In this document: positions 27,662 to 36,035 of the stretch, piece by piece
Layout of the letters: each line of letters opens with the position of its first letter
How positions within the stretch are numbered: the first letter of the stretch is position 1
Assembly: GCF_036192275.1 (NCBI RefSeq)
Contig: NZ_CP108088.1
Span: forward strand, 2,977,501-3,041,500
DNA length: 64,000 nucleotides
Direction: 5' to 3'
Source: Streptomyces sp. NBC_00250
GTDB lineage: Bacteria; Actinomycetota; Actinomycetes; Streptomycetales; Streptomycetaceae
The notes under the pieces: model-generated
Told to the model about the DNA's origin: nothing
The model's database searches: none
What the model saw: only the letters and a program-made list of their open reading frames with translations
Program-made: the position numbers and the translations under genes

Positions 27662-29189
27662 CGCGGGCCGAGAGCCGGTCCGGGAGCGCCTCTTCGACCT
27701 CCTCCTGTGGCTGCTGCTCTGCGTGCCGGTCCTGCTGAGGTCGGACCCGAACGACGGCGGCAGCTGGACCCAGGTCGCCGTCGGCGTGGTGGTCCTCGCC
27801 GGCTGCGTCGCGGTCAGCCGGAGGTGGCCGCTGGTGTCGCTCGCGGCCACGGTCGCGGCGAGCCTGCCGGCCACCCTGGAGCTGTTCACCCCCTCGTACA
27901 GCCTGGCCCTGGTCGCCTTCGGGTACCTCGCGGGACGGCGCCAGGAGCACACCCGGGCGGCACTCTGGCTGTTCGGCGCGATCGCCGTCACGGGCCTGGT
28001 CCTCACCTGGATCACCCACACCTCGCTCGGGCAGTGGTTCACGCTGCTGCTCGCGCTCGCCCTCGCCGTCGTCGCGCCCTGGCTGATCGGCCGTTACGTA
28101 CGCCAGTACGACCGTCTCGTACGGAGCGGCTGGCAGCTGGCGGACCGGATGGAACGCGAGCAGGCGGCGGTCGCCGACCGGGAACGGCTGCGGGAACGGT
28201 CCCGGATCGCGGGCGACATGCACGACTCCCTCGGCCACGACCTGGCCCTGATCGCGATCCGCGCGGGCGCCCTGGAGGTCTCCCCCGAGCTCGGCCCCGA
28301 CCAGCAGCGGGCGGCGGGCGAGCTGCGCCGCGCGGCGGCGGACGCGACAGCCCGGCTGCGGGACATCATCGGCGTGCTGCGCGCGGAGGACGACGCGGCC
28401 CCGACGAGCCCGCCCGGTGAGACGGTCGAGGAACTGACGGCCCGCGCCGGGGCGTCGGGACTCGCGGTCACCCTCGCCCCGACCCCCGTGCCCACCCTGC
28501 CGGGGATGTCGGGGCTCGCCCTGCACCGGGTCGTGCAGGAGGGCCTCACCAACGCGGCCAAGCACGCGCCCGGCGCGGCCGTCTCGGTCGCCGTCACCCA
28601 GGACGCGAGGAACGTACGGGTCGAGGTGGTCAACGGCCCCGGCACGGACACTCCCGCGGGGGCCTCCGGGGGCACCGGCACCGGTCTCGTCGGCCTCGAC
28701 GAGCGCGTCCGCCTCGCCGGTGGCACCCTCGCCCACCGGACCACCGAGGACGGCGGGTTCGCCCTGACCGCCGTCCTGCCCCGCAAGGCGCCCGCGCCGC
28801 TGCCCGCGGCCCCCATGTCGGCCAGGGAACTGGACCTCGCCCGCCGCGAGGTCCGCAAGGGCCTGGCGCGGGCGATCTGGATCCCGCTCGCGCTCCTCGC
28901 CGCGCTCGGCGCGCTGATGGCCGGGGTCGCCGTGTGGACGCAGGCCCAGTCGTACCTGGAGCCGGACGACTACGCCCGGATCCGGATCGGGCAGACGCTC
29001 GCGCAGATCGACGAGAACACCGACGACTGGCCCGAGCACCCCCTGAACAGCGCACCCCATGCCGCGCCGCCCGAGCCTCCCGGCATGGACGAATGCCGGT
29101 ACTACCGCTCGGCGATGCTCGCCACGATCCCGGTGTACCGGCTGTGCTTCGTCGACGGGCACCTCGCCGACAAGGCCGAGGTGCCGTAG
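27654..29189 (+). CDS. Sensor histidine kinase with extra C-terminal membrane helix and extracytoplasmic domain
   Basis: The product has 511 residues. Four or five N-terminal helices (about 15-160) precede a HisKA_3 motif (RIAGDMHDSLGHDLALIAIRAG) and an ATPase domain ending near residue 380 (GGFALTAVLPR). Unusually, the chain continues with another membrane helix (about 407-430) and about 80 residues outside. That part (YARIRIGQTLAQIDEN, then CRYYRSAM and YRLCFVDGHLADKAEV) looks like a small BamE/SmpA-type fold with two cysteines. The kinase core would then be tethered at both ends, and the tail may be the sensor. The last codons converge on glgP with 23 bp between. Confidence 0.88.
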   Translation: MPDAGREPVRERLFDLLLWLLLCVPVLLRSDPNDGGSWTQVAVGVVVLAGCVAVSRRWPLVSLAATVAASLPATLELFTPSYSLALVAFGYLAGRRQEHTRAALWLFGAIAVTGLVLTWITHTSLGQWFTLLLALALAVVAPWLIGRYVRQYDRLVRSGWQLADRMEREQAAVADRERLRERSRIAGDMHDSLGHDLALIAIRAGALEVSPELGPDQQRAAGELRRAAADATARLRDIIGVLRAEDDAAPTSPPGETVEELTARAGASGLAVTLAPTPVPTLPGMSGLALHRVVQEGLTNAAKHAPGAAVSVAVTQDARNVRVEVVNGPGTDTPAGASGGTGTGLVGLDERVRLAGGTLAHRTTEDGGFALTAVLPRKAPAPLPAAPMSARELDLARREVRKGLARAIWIPLALLAALGALMAGVAVWTQAQSYLEPDDYARIRIGQTLAQIDENTDDWPEHPLNSAPHAAPPEPPGMDECRYYRSAMLATIPVYRLCFVDGHLADKAEVP

Positions 29190-29212
29190 GCGACCGCGGT
29201 CGCGGTCGCGGT

Positions 29213-31780
29213 CTAGCGGAGCAGCACTCCCGCCCCCTCCCCGGTCGTCTCCTCCGGCAGGGCCACCAGGCCCGGTTCCGCCGGGTGGGCGAGCAGCGGA
29301 TGGGAGGGGCGGACCCGGACCGTGCAGCCGAAGGAGCCGGTGCGGTCGAGTTCCAGGGTGCCGGCGTACGGCTGCCGGCCCTCCAGGTCCGGGCGTCCCG
29401 CCGGCTTCAGCGGGACGGCACGGGTGTCCGCGAGGGTGTCGTCGGCGTCGACCCGGCCGGTGACGGCCTGCACCTCGACGTCGTCGGTGCGCAGCCCCGC
29501 GAGGGAGACCTTGACCCGGACGACCGGGGTGGAGCCGAGTTCGGCGTCGGCCAGTTCGTCCGCGAGGTCGTCGCCGACCTCGACGTGGTCGACGGTCACC
29601 TTGGGCCAGGCGTCCCGGACCCGGGCCTTCCACGCGGCGAGGTCCCGCGCCCGGTCCGGGGTGAGCGCCCGGCGGGCGGCGGCGGCAGGGACGTACAGCC
29701 GCTCGACGTACTCGCGGACCATGCGGTCGGCGAGCACCTTCGGGCCGAGGTCGGTGAGGGTGCGCCGGACCATCGCCGTCCAGCCGGCCGGGACGCCGTC
29801 GGGGCCCCGGTCGTAGAAGCGGGGGGCGACCCGGCGTTCGATCAGCTCGTAGAGGGCGGCGGCCTCCAGGTCGTCGCGGCGGTCCTCGTCCGCGGCGGCG
29901 GCCCCGTCGGCGGTGGGGATGGCCCAGCCGAAGTCGGGCTCGAACCACTCGTCCCACCAGCCGTCGAGGACGGAGAGGTTGAGGCAGCCGTTGAGCGCGG
30001 CCTTCATGCCGCTGGTTCCGCAGGCCTCCAGGGGGCGGAGGGGGTTGTTGAGCCAGACGTCGCAGCCGGGGTAGAGGCCGCGGGCCATCGCCATGCCGTA
30101 GTCGGGGAGGAAGACGATCCGGTGCCGGACCCGGGGGTCGTCGGCGAACCGGACGAGTTCCTGGACGAGCCGCTTCCCGCCGTCGTCGGCGGGGTGGGCC
30201 TTGCCGGCGACGACGAGCTGCACCGGCCGCTCGGGGTGCAGGAGCAGGGCCCGCAGCCGGTCCTTGTCGCGGAGCATGAGGGTGAGCCGCTTGTACGAGG
30301 GGACGCGGCGGGCGAAGCCGATGGTGAGGACGTCGGGGTCGAGGACGGAGTCGGTCCAGCCGAGTTCGGCGGCTGCCGCCCCGCGCTGCCGCCAGGAGGC
30401 CCGCAGCCTTTCCCGTACGTCGGTCACGAGCCGTTCGCGGAGGGTGCGGCGCAGCTCCCACAGCTCGCGGTCGGCGGGGTCGGGGCCCAGCCGGCCGACC
30501 TCGGGGGCGACCCAGGTGGGGGCGTGGACACCGTTGGTGATCGAGGTGATCGGCACGTCGTCGGCGTCGAAGCCCGGCCAGAGTCCGGCGAACATGGCCC
30601 GGCTGACGGCCCCGTGGAGGGTGGAGACGCCGTTGGCGCGCTGGGCGAGGCGCAGGCCCATGGCCGCCATGTTGAAGAGGCCGGGCTCGCCGCCCAGCGG
30701 GGTCTCGTCGCCGAGGGCGAGGACCTTCCCGGTGTCGACGCCGGGGAGGGCGCCGTCCTCTCCGAGATGGCGGGCGACCAGGGTGCGGTCGAAGCGGTCG
30801 ATGCCGGCCGGGACGGGGGTGTGCGTGGTGAAGACGGTCCCGGCGCGGACGGTCTCCAGGGCGCTGTCGAAGTCGAGTCCCTCGCCCTGGAGTTCGCGGA
30901 TGCGTTCGAGGCCGAGGAAGCCCGCGTGACCCTCGTTGGTGTGGAAGACCTCGGGGGCGGGGGTGCCGGTGAGCCGGGTGTACGTGCGGACGGCGCGGAC
31001 TCCGCCGATGCCGAGCAGCATCTCCTGGAGGAGCCGGTGCTCGCTGCCGCCGCCGTACAGCCGGTCGGTGACGCTCCGTTCGCCGGGGGCGTTCTCCTCG
31101 ACGTCGGAGTCGAGCATGAGGAGGGGGACGCGGCCGACCCTCGCGATCCAGAGGTGGGCGTGCAGGCTGCGGCCGCCGGGCAGGGCGAGGGTGATCCGGG
31201 CGGGGGTGCCGTCGGCCTCGCGGAGCAGGGTGACCGGCAGCTCGCCGGGGTCGAGGACGGGGTACTGCTCCTGCTGCCAGCCGTCCCGGCCGAGGGACTG
31301 ACGGAAGTAGCCGTGCCGGTAGAGCAGGCCGACGCCGATGAGGGGGACGCCGAGGTCGCTGGCGGACTTGAGGTGGTCCCCGGCGAGGATGCCGAGGCCG
31401 CCGGAGTACTGGGGCAGGGCGGCGGTGACGCCGAACTCCGGCGAGAAGTAGGCGAGGGCGGCGGGCGGCTCGCCGGGCTGCCGCTGGTACCAGCGGGGGG
31501 CGTGGAGATAGCTGTCGAGGTCCTCGGCGGCGGTCCGCAGGCGGGCCAGGAAGTCCTGGTCGGCGGCGAGCGCGGCGAGCCGGGGGGCTTCGAGGGCCCC
31601 GAGGATCCGGACGGGATCGGTGCCGCCGGACGGCGCCGCCGGACCGGCGGGTTCGAGGGACTCGAAGAGGGCGCGGGTGGGTTCGTGCCAGGACCAGCGC
31701 AGGTTGTGCGCGAGGTCGGCGAGGGGTCGAAGGGTGTCGGGGAGGACGGGACGCACGGTGAATCGACGGATTGCCTTCAC
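29213..31780 (-). CDS. glgP: Alpha-glucan (glycogen) phosphorylase
   Basis: The product is an 855-residue GT35 enzyme of the shorter actinobacterial type that releases glucose-1-phosphate from glycogen. Recognisable parts are the N-terminal NLRWSWHEPTRALFESL, YFSPEFGVTAALPQYSGGLGILAGDHLKSASDLG, TNGVHAPTW, and the PLP-binding region EACGTSGMKAALNGCLNL with its Lys. GTG at 31780 follows AAGGTGG. In other Streptomyces this gene is, as I recall, the divergent neighbour of glgE. Here about 8 kb of other genes separate them. Confidence 0.95.
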   Translation of the reverse strand: MKAIRRFTVRPVLPDTLRPLADLAHNLRWSWHEPTRALFESLEPAGPAAPSGGTDPVRILGALEAPRLAALAADQDFLARLRTAAEDLDSYLHAPRWYQRQPGEPPAALAYFSPEFGVTAALPQYSGGLGILAGDHLKSASDLGVPLIGVGLLYRHGYFRQSLGRDGWQQEQYPVLDPGELPVTLLREADGTPARITLALPGGRSLHAHLWIARVGRVPLLMLDSDVEENAPGERSVTDRLYGGGSEHRLLQEMLLGIGGVRAVRTYTRLTGTPAPEVFHTNEGHAGFLGLERIRELQGEGLDFDSALETVRAGTVFTTHTPVPAGIDRFDRTLVARHLGEDGALPGVDTGKVLALGDETPLGGEPGLFNMAAMGLRLAQRANGVSTLHGAVSRAMFAGLWPGFDADDVPITSITNGVHAPTWVAPEVGRLGPDPADRELWELRRTLRERLVTDVRERLRASWRQRGAAAAELGWTDSVLDPDVLTIGFARRVPSYKRLTLMLRDKDRLRALLLHPERPVQLVVAGKAHPADDGGKRLVQELVRFADDPRVRHRIVFLPDYGMAMARGLYPGCDVWLNNPLRPLEACGTSGMKAALNGCLNLSVLDGWWDEWFEPDFGWAIPTADGAAAADEDRRDDLEAAALYELIERRVAPRFYDRGPDGVPAGWTAMVRRTLTDLGPKVLADRMVREYVERLYVPAAAARRALTPDRARDLAAWKARVRDAWPKVTVDHVEVGDDLADELADAELGSTPVVRVKVSLAGLRTDDVEVQAVTGRVDADDTLADTRAVPLKPAGRPDLEGRQPYAGTLELDRTGSFGCTVRVRPSHPLLAHPAEPGLVALPEETTGEGAGVLLR

Positions 31781-31805
31781 GCGTTCCACCTTCGCAGGCG
31801 AGTAC

Positions 31806-31850
31806 GGAGCGGAGTGGACGCACCACGCTGTGCGTCCGTCGTTCCGCTCC
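31806..31850. promoter_or_regulatory. Nested inverted repeat upstream of glgP
   Basis: GGAGCGGA (31806-31813) pairs with TCCGCTCC (31843-31850). Inside them GGACGCA (31816-31822) pairs with TGCGTCC (31831-31837), giving a two-tier cruciform or hairpin 25 bp upstream of the glgP start. It may be a leader structure or operator for glucan regulation. Confidence 0.5.
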
Positions 31851-31940
31851 GACGTTAGGGCACGCGCCCCCGCCGGGCCACGGCGCACGGGGGGCGGCCC
31901 GGGGTGTGTCGGCCCCTCTCCGGGGGTGGCGCGGCGCGGG

Positions 31941-33335
31941 TCAGCCGATGACCGGGAGCGGCACCTCGTAGGGGGAGCCCTGGTTCACGGTGACCGGGTC
32001 GCAGCCGCCCGTGGTGGCGTACCGGCGGGCGACGGCGGCGAGTTCCTCGGTGGGGATGACGTCGTGGATGTCGGTGAACCCCTGCGGGGCGCGCGCGTGG
32101 GCGAGGTTGATGACGACCTCGGGGCCGAGCTCCCGGTTGGCCCGCTGGAGCGCGGTGGTGACGGGGCGGCGGTCCCGCTCGTACGCGGCGAGGCCGTCCG
32201 CCGGGTCGGGGTGCAGGGCGAGGGCGTGGGCGAGGGCGCGCGCGTCGACGATCGACTGGCTCGCGCCGTTGGAGCCGATCGGGTGCATGGCGTGGGCGGC
32301 GTCGCCGATGAGGGTGGTGCGGCCGTGGGTCCACCGGTCCAGGGGCTCGCGGTCGACCATGGGGTACTCGTAGGCGGTGTCGGCGGCGCGCAGGATGTCG
32401 GGGAGGCTGACGCCGTCGAACTCCCAGCCCTCGTAGAACGGGAGGAACCTGTCGACGGGGACGGAACGGTTCCAGTCGCCGAGGAGCTGTTCCTCCCTCG
32501 CCGCGGACAGCGGCCCGGCCCCGGCCCCGCAGGTGGCCTCGGCCGGCCGGGCGAGCGCCCAGTTGACCAGCACCTCCCGGTCGGGACCGGTGGGCCGGCT
32601 CATCGGGTACACCACGGCCTTCTGCCGGTCGTCGCCCGCGATGAGCATGAACGAGCCCACGGCCCGCGCCGGCATCCGGGACACCCCCCGCCACACCAGC
32701 ATCCCGTTCCACGGGGGCGCGCCCTCCCCCGGGTGCAGGGCCGCCCGTACCGTCGAGCGGATGCCGTCCGCGCCGACGAGCAGGTCCGGTGCGAGGGAGG
32801 CGCGGCCCCGTACGGCGCCCTCCCGGTGTTCGATCCGCAGTCGCGGTCGGCCGCCCGGGGTCAACTCCACGGCGCTCGCCCGCACCCCGGTGACCAGCGC
32901 CGCGGAACCGAGCCTGGCCCGTACCGCCCCCGCCAGGACCTGCTGGAGGTGCCCCCGGTGGACCGACAGCTGCGGCCAGCGGTAGCCCGCGCCGAGACCG
33001 CGCGGCTCCCGGGATATCAGGCCGCCCGAGCGGTGGTAGTAGCGCAGCTCGCGGGTGCGCACGGCGCCCGCCTCCAGGGCGTCGAGCAGGCCGAGCGCGT
33101 CCAGTTCGCGGACCGCGTTCGGCATCAGGTTGAGCCCGGTGCCGACGGGGCGGATCGCGGGCGCCGCCTCGACGACGGTCACCCGCTCGAAACCGGCGGA
33201 GTGCAGGGCGAGGGCGGCGGTGAGTCCCGCGATGCCGCCGCCGGCGATCACGATGTGCGGGCTCTGCCCGTAGTAGTCCGGGGCGGCGCCGCGTCCGTAC
33301 GCCGGAGGGAACGGGGAGGGGATGTAGGGGGACAT
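31941..33335 (-). CDS. FAD-dependent aromatic monooxygenase, PhzS-like
   Basis: The product is a 464-residue class A flavoprotein hydroxylase. The FAD dinucleotide fold is IVIAGGGIAGLTAALAL (residues about 28-44). GTGLNLMPNAVRELDALGL follows, very like PhzS-type enzymes that hydroxylate (often with decarboxylation) aromatic acids. The second FAD motif is TLIGDAAHAMHPIGSNGASQSIVDA. It should use NAD(P)H and O2. ATG at 33335 has AAGGAG 9 bases upstream. The gene begins 22 bp after the PrnB-like gene, the last of a same-strand series, suggesting it acts late in an aromatic biosynthetic pathway. Confidence 0.88.
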   Translation of the reverse strand: MSPYIPSPFPPAYGRGAAPDYYGQSPHIVIAGGGIAGLTAALALHSAGFERVTVVEAAPAIRPVGTGLNLMPNAVRELDALGLLDALEAGAVRTRELRYYHRSGGLISREPRGLGAGYRWPQLSVHRGHLQQVLAGAVRARLGSAALVTGVRASAVELTPGGRPRLRIEHREGAVRGRASLAPDLLVGADGIRSTVRAALHPGEGAPPWNGMLVWRGVSRMPARAVGSFMLIAGDDRQKAVVYPMSRPTGPDREVLVNWALARPAEATCGAGAGPLSAAREEQLLGDWNRSVPVDRFLPFYEGWEFDGVSLPDILRAADTAYEYPMVDREPLDRWTHGRTTLIGDAAHAMHPIGSNGASQSIVDARALAHALALHPDPADGLAAYERDRRPVTTALQRANRELGPEVVINLAHARAPQGFTDIHDVIPTEELAAVARRYATTGGCDPVTVNQGSPYEVPLPVIG

Positions 33336-33357
33336 GACGACTGCTCCTTCGGCGCCG

Positions 33358-34464
33358 CTACGCGGCCGACGGCCCGACGGGGGCCCCTGCGGGACGGCGC
33401 CGCACGGTCGCGCGGCGCACCATGGTCTCGTTCTCCCTGGTCAGGTCCAGGATGGAGCGCAGCAGCGCGACCGGGGCTCCGCCGCTGCCCTCCTCGTACA
33501 GGCGCACCTCTTCGCTGTACGCCTTGCGGGCGATGCCGAGGTGCCGGGCGCGGAAGGTCTTCAGGAGGCGCAGCACCCGGCCGAGTGCCTCCGCCGACGC
33601 GGTGAGCGAGGGCGGCAGCCGGTCCGCGCCCTCCCAGCTCACGGCGGCGGACAGTTTGCTCACCGCCGACACCCCGCCCCGGTGCCGGGCGTGGAACGCG
33701 CGCCAGGACGGCAGCGCGTACGGCATCGCCTCCGCGAGGAAGGCCTCGTAGGCGGTGTCGGAGCGGTCGCACTGCCAGAGCGTCAGATCGACCAGCCAGA
33801 GCGGCACCTGTGCGGCGGCGGGGCCGAGGTAGTCCCGGCCGGCGATCTCGACCTCCTCGAAGTACGGGCGGAGGGTGTGCGCGAAGTACTCCGGGGACAC
33901 TCCGGCCACCGTGAGGTCGATGGAGTCGACCATCGCCCGCACATGACGGGCCACCCGGTCCAGGGCGGCGGGGAATCCCGGGTCGTACGGTTCGAGGCGG
34001 GCGACCCGGCCGCAGTCGTCGAGGGCGGCGACCAGCCCCGGGAACACCATCCGTACCGCTTCCTGGAGGAGGGCCTCGGTCGGATGGCCGGTGTACGAGC
34101 GGCGGCGCGGGCCCGGCGGGTTCCAGGTCGTGTAGTGGTGGACGGTGTCCCGGGGCACCATGTCGGTCCGCAGGCCGAGGAGTTCGAGGACGGGCAGCGC
34201 CTCCGGTACGGCGGCGAGGGGCTGTACGCCGTGGCGTTTCAGCGAACCCAGCAGGATGCCGAGGTCCCGCATCGCGGCGAGGGCGTCGCCGACGCTCCAC
34301 TGGGCGGCCCGGTCGGGGTCCGGGACCAGGGTGCGCAGCGCGACGGTGAGCGCGGCCACGTCGCCGTCCGCGTTCATCGCGGGCACAGCGGCGAGCAGGG
34401 CGTCCGCGCCGAGCGGGTCGGCGGCGCGTATGTCCTCGGTGCGGTGACGCGGATCGCCGAACAA
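33358..34464 (-). CDS. PrnB-like heme-dependent aromatic oxygenase
   Basis: The product is a 368-residue homologue of PrnB, the monodechloroaminopyrrolnitrin synthase that rearranges 7-chlorotryptophan in pyrrolnitrin biosynthesis. The match spans the whole length: ADPLGADALLAAVPAMNADGDV, ALAAMRDLGILLGSLKRHG, PRDTVHHYTTWNP, RRSYTGHPTEALLQEAVR, and SYLGP-like DYLGPAAAQVPLWLVD. His308 in FRARHLGIA aligns with the proximal heme ligand of PrnB (His313 as I recall). The family belongs with tryptophan and indoleamine 2,3-dioxygenases. The start is TTG at 34464, with GAGGAG 5 bases upstream and no better codon nearby. No tryptophan halogenase is in the window, so the substrate is probably tryptophan or another aromatic amino acid. 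That is inference. Confidence 0.85.
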   Translation of the reverse strand: MFGDPRHRTEDIRAADPLGADALLAAVPAMNADGDVAALTVALRTLVPDPDRAAQWSVGDALAAMRDLGILLGSLKRHGVQPLAAVPEALPVLELLGLRTDMVPRDTVHHYTTWNPPGPRRRSYTGHPTEALLQEAVRMVFPGLVAALDDCGRVARLEPYDPGFPAALDRVARHVRAMVDSIDLTVAGVSPEYFAHTLRPYFEEVEIAGRDYLGPAAAQVPLWLVDLTLWQCDRSDTAYEAFLAEAMPYALPSWRAFHARHRGGVSAVSKLSAAVSWEGADRLPPSLTASAEALGRVLRLLKTFRARHLGIARKAYSEEVRLYEEGSGGAPVALLRSILDLTRENETMVRRATVRRRPAGAPVGPSAA

Positions 34465-34550
34465 CTGGGCTCCTCTTTTCGGGGCTCGGTTCGCCGCGGG
34501 GCACGGCTCACTCGCCGGTGGTGGTGGGCGGCGTTTCCGGTTCGTGCGGG

Positions 34551-36035
34551 TCAGTGGTGGTCCGGGACCTGTTGCCCGGGCGCCGGGGCGGGCACCCGTC
34601 TCGGCGGGTGGAGGCGGACGGAGGCGAGGGCGGCAGCGGCGGCGAAGGCGGCGCCGGTGAGCAGGGCGGCGCGGTACCCGGAGGTCTCCGCGGCCGCGCG
34701 GGCCGCGTTCCCCGCCCCGGTGCCGGCCCCGACGTCGGCCCCGGTACGGCTCGTGGCGACGGCGACCAGGACGGCGAGGCCGAGGACGGAGCCGAACTGC
34801 TGGCTGGTGTTGACGAGTCCGGCGGCGAGTCCGGTCTCCTCGGTCCCGGCCTCCGCCGTGGCCGCGACGTTCGTGGTGACCACGACGAGCGGCAGGGCGG
34901 CGCCGAGGAGCAGGCTCGGGGCGAGGACGGTGTTCGCGAAGCCGCCGTCGGGGGTGAGCGCCAGGGCCAGCCACAGCGTCCCGGCGCACAGCAGGACGAA
35001 TCCCAGGGTCATCGTCCGGTGCAGGCCGATCCGGAAGATGAGCCGGCCGGTCTGCGGGGCGACCGCGACGACGACGAGCGACAGCGGCAGCAGACCGAGG
35101 CCGCCGCCGAGGGGCGCGTACCCGAGGACGTTCTGGAGGTAGAGGCTGACCAGGAAGAACATCGGGAAGAGCGTCGTCTGGGCGAGCGCGGCCAGGGCGT
35201 TGGCGAGCCGGAGCGCGGGGCGGGCCAGTACCCGGGGCGGGACGAGGGGCGCGGCGGCCCGGGTCTCGACGGCGGCGAAGGCGAGCAGCAGCGCGAGGCC
35301 CGCGCCCCCGGCGCCGAGGGTCCGGGCGGACAGCCATCCGGCGTCTCCGGAGCCGACGAGCGCGTAGGCGACGAGTCCGAGTCCGGCGGTCGCGGTGAAC
35401 GCCCCGGCGACGTCGAAGCCGCCGTGCCGGACGGGGCCGGTGCGGTGGTCGAGGAGCCGCAGGGCGAGGACGGCGAGGACGGCGGCGAGCAGCACGTTCA
35501 GCCAGAACGTGGAGCGCCAGCCGAGCAGGTCGGTGACGACGCCGCCGAGCACCGTCCCGAGCACCCCTCCGAGGCCGCCCATCGCGGCGAACGCGCCGAG
35601 TGCCCTGTGCCGGGCGGGGCCTTCGGGGTGGAGCAGGAGCAGCAGGGCGAAGGCGGCGGAGGCGGCGAGTGCGGCACCGGCGCCCTGGGCGGCGCGGGCC
35701 GCGACGAGGGCGTCGGCGCCGGGGGCGAGACCACCGGCGGCGGAGGCGGCGGCGAGCAGGCCGAGGCCGCCGAGGAAGACCCGCCGGTGGCCGAGGAGGT
35801 CGGCGACCCGGCCGCCGAGGAGGAGCAGTCCGCCGAAGGCGATGAGGTAGGCGTTGGCGACCCAGGAGAGGCCGGTGGAGCCGGAGCCGAGGTCTTCGCC
35901 GACGGACGGCAGTGCGACGTTGACGATCGCGGTGTCCATGATCAGCAGCAGTTGGGTGGCGGCGAGCAGGGCGAGCGCCCCGCGCCGTGGAGCCGGTGGC
36001 GCCTGTGGGACCGGTGGTGTCGGTGGTGTCGTCAC
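34551..36035 (-). CDS. MFS transporter, DHA2 (EmrB/QacA-like) family
   Basis: The product is a 494-residue exporter with about 14 membrane helices. Motif A is GGRVADLLGHRRVFLGG and motif C region GGVLGTVLGGVVTDLLGW. The start GTG overlaps the stop of the HpaB-like gene (GTGA), so it is translationally coupled to it. In this setting it most likely exports, and gives self-resistance to, the product of the enzymes on either side. Confidence 0.9.
   Translation of the reverse strand: MTTPPTPPVPQAPPAPRRGALALLAATQLLLIMDTAIVNVALPSVGEDLGSGSTGLSWVANAYLIAFGGLLLLGGRVADLLGHRRVFLGGLGLLAAASAAGGLAPGADALVAARAAQGAGAALAASAAFALLLLLHPEGPARHRALGAFAAMGGLGGVLGTVLGGVVTDLLGWRSTFWLNVLLAAVLAVLALRLLDHRTGPVRHGGFDVAGAFTATAGLGLVAYALVGSGDAGWLSARTLGAGGAGLALLLAFAAVETRAAAPLVPPRVLARPALRLANALAALAQTTLFPMFFLVSLYLQNVLGYAPLGGGLGLLPLSLVVVAVAPQTGRLIFRIGLHRTMTLGFVLLCAGTLWLALALTPDGGFANTVLAPSLLLGAALPLVVVTTNVAATAEAGTEETGLAAGLVNTSQQFGSVLGLAVLVAVATSRTGADVGAGTGAGNAARAAAETSGYRAALLTGAAFAAAAALASVRLHPPRRVPAPAPGQQVPDHH

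Noticed and set aside
27561..31826. Very long minus-strand open frame (over 1400 codons) across the kinase and glgP genes
   Set aside because: It is a shadow frame, Arg/Pro/His-rich without domains, lying over well-supported genes. Long spurious frames are normal at this GC content.
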